From: Pseudomonadota bacterium
GTDB lineage: Bacteria; Pseudomonadota; Alphaproteobacteria; Rhodospirillales; UBA2165
Direction of reading: 5' to 3'
NCBI GenBank assembly: GCA_027592155.1
Contig: JAQCKY010000217.1
Span: 1 to 5,328 of the forward strand
DNA length: 5,328 nucleotides
Shown here: one piece after another, positions 5,114 to 5,328 of the stretch
Layout of the letters: the number at the start of each line of letters is the position of its first letter
Numbering within the stretch: position 1 is the first letter of the stretch
The notes under the pieces: model-generated
Database searches by the model: none
What the model was told of the DNA's origin: nothing
The model's input: the letters and a program-made list of their open reading frames with translations, nothing else
Translations under genes and position numbers: made by a program

Positions 5114-5181
5114 GGTTACGAAGACTGTTAACCATGACTATCTGGGCTATGAGGCTGGCAATCGGAAGGAAGGATAAGACG

Positions 5182-5328
5182 ATGACCGTGATCGATAGCT
5201 TAAAAGAAGAGCACGAAGCATTTTCGCGCCTCCTCTCCGCCCTGGAACATCAGATCGAGATTTTTAAGCAGGTCGGCAATCCTGACTACGACATGATCGG
5301 CAACATCATCGATTATTTCAGTGTTCAC
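5182..5328 (+). CDS. Hemerythrin HHE domain protein, 3' truncated by window edge
   Basis: The first 49 residues of a helical protein that is open to the end of the window. It starts MTVIDSLKEEHEAFSRLL and reaches IIDYFSVH. The His in EEHEAF (residue 11) and the closing YFSVH (His49) match the first helix and the start of the second helix of hemerythrin-like HHE domains, whose His/Glu side chains bind a di-iron centre that handles oxygen or nitric oxide. The remaining ligands lie outside the window. The start is supported by GGAAGGA about 8 bases upstream. It is divergent from hsp20-usp and shares the perfect FNR box, which fits a low-oxygen role. The assignment rests on a short N-terminus, so it is good but not certain. 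Confidence 0.8.
   Translation, partial: MTVIDSLKEEHEAFSRLLSALEHQIEIFKQVGNPDYDMIGNIIDYFSVH

Noticed and set aside
1..5328. CRISPR arrays, tRNA or rRNA genes, toxin-antitoxin or defence systems
   Set aside because: No regularly spaced repeats, cloverleaf-like sequences or recognisable defence or toxin genes were seen on either strand.

Overview
The window looks like a piece of an alphaproteobacterial chromosome. The base composition is moderately GC-rich, the genes are compact with clear GGAGG-type ribosome binding sites, and the gene families fit: an IS630-type transposase, paired cyclase-family hydrolases, an FNR/FixK-type regulator, a two-domain universal stress protein, Hsp20 and a hemerythrin. 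The lineage is inferred from gene content only; no rRNA or tRNA is present.

Left part (1-546): the 3' part of an IS630/Tc1-mariner transposase with an intact D...D34E catalytic set. The element appears to end at about 544, next to a TA dinucleotide. Middle-left (566-2235, minus strand): two paralogous metal-dependent hydrolases of the cyclase/kynurenine formamidase-like family, 29 bp apart, forming one operon read leftward. Upstream is an AT-rich control region (2236-2476) with a TATAAT -10 element, a perfect 12-bp palindrome centred on the predicted transcription start, and a second near-copy of that palindrome 66 bp upstream. Upstream of that is a small uncharacterised gene (2477-2686, minus).

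Middle (2687-3607): an intergenic region with an FNR-type box (TTGAT-N4-GTCAA), then a plus-strand gene for a Crp/Fnr regulator with four candidate iron-sulfur cysteines and an FNR-like E-x-x-S-R recognition helix. Right part (3617-5328): an hsp20-usp operon on the minus strand, convergent with the regulator gene (9 bp between stop codons), and a divergent hemerythrin-domain gene cut by the window edge. The hsp20/hemerythrin intergenic region carries a perfect FNR consensus box inside an 18-bp symmetrical sequence.

Integrated reading (inference): the right two thirds resemble a small low-oxygen or redox-responsive module. An FNR-type sensor would control its own neighbourhood, including a small gene whose promoter geometry is exactly class II, plus a chaperone, a universal stress protein and an oxygen-binding hemerythrin. 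The cyclase pair appears separately controlled through a different operator. The most unusual protein feature is that one cyclase paralog carries Asn where the family motif has a metal-binding Asp. I did not find a clearly novel defence or mobile system.
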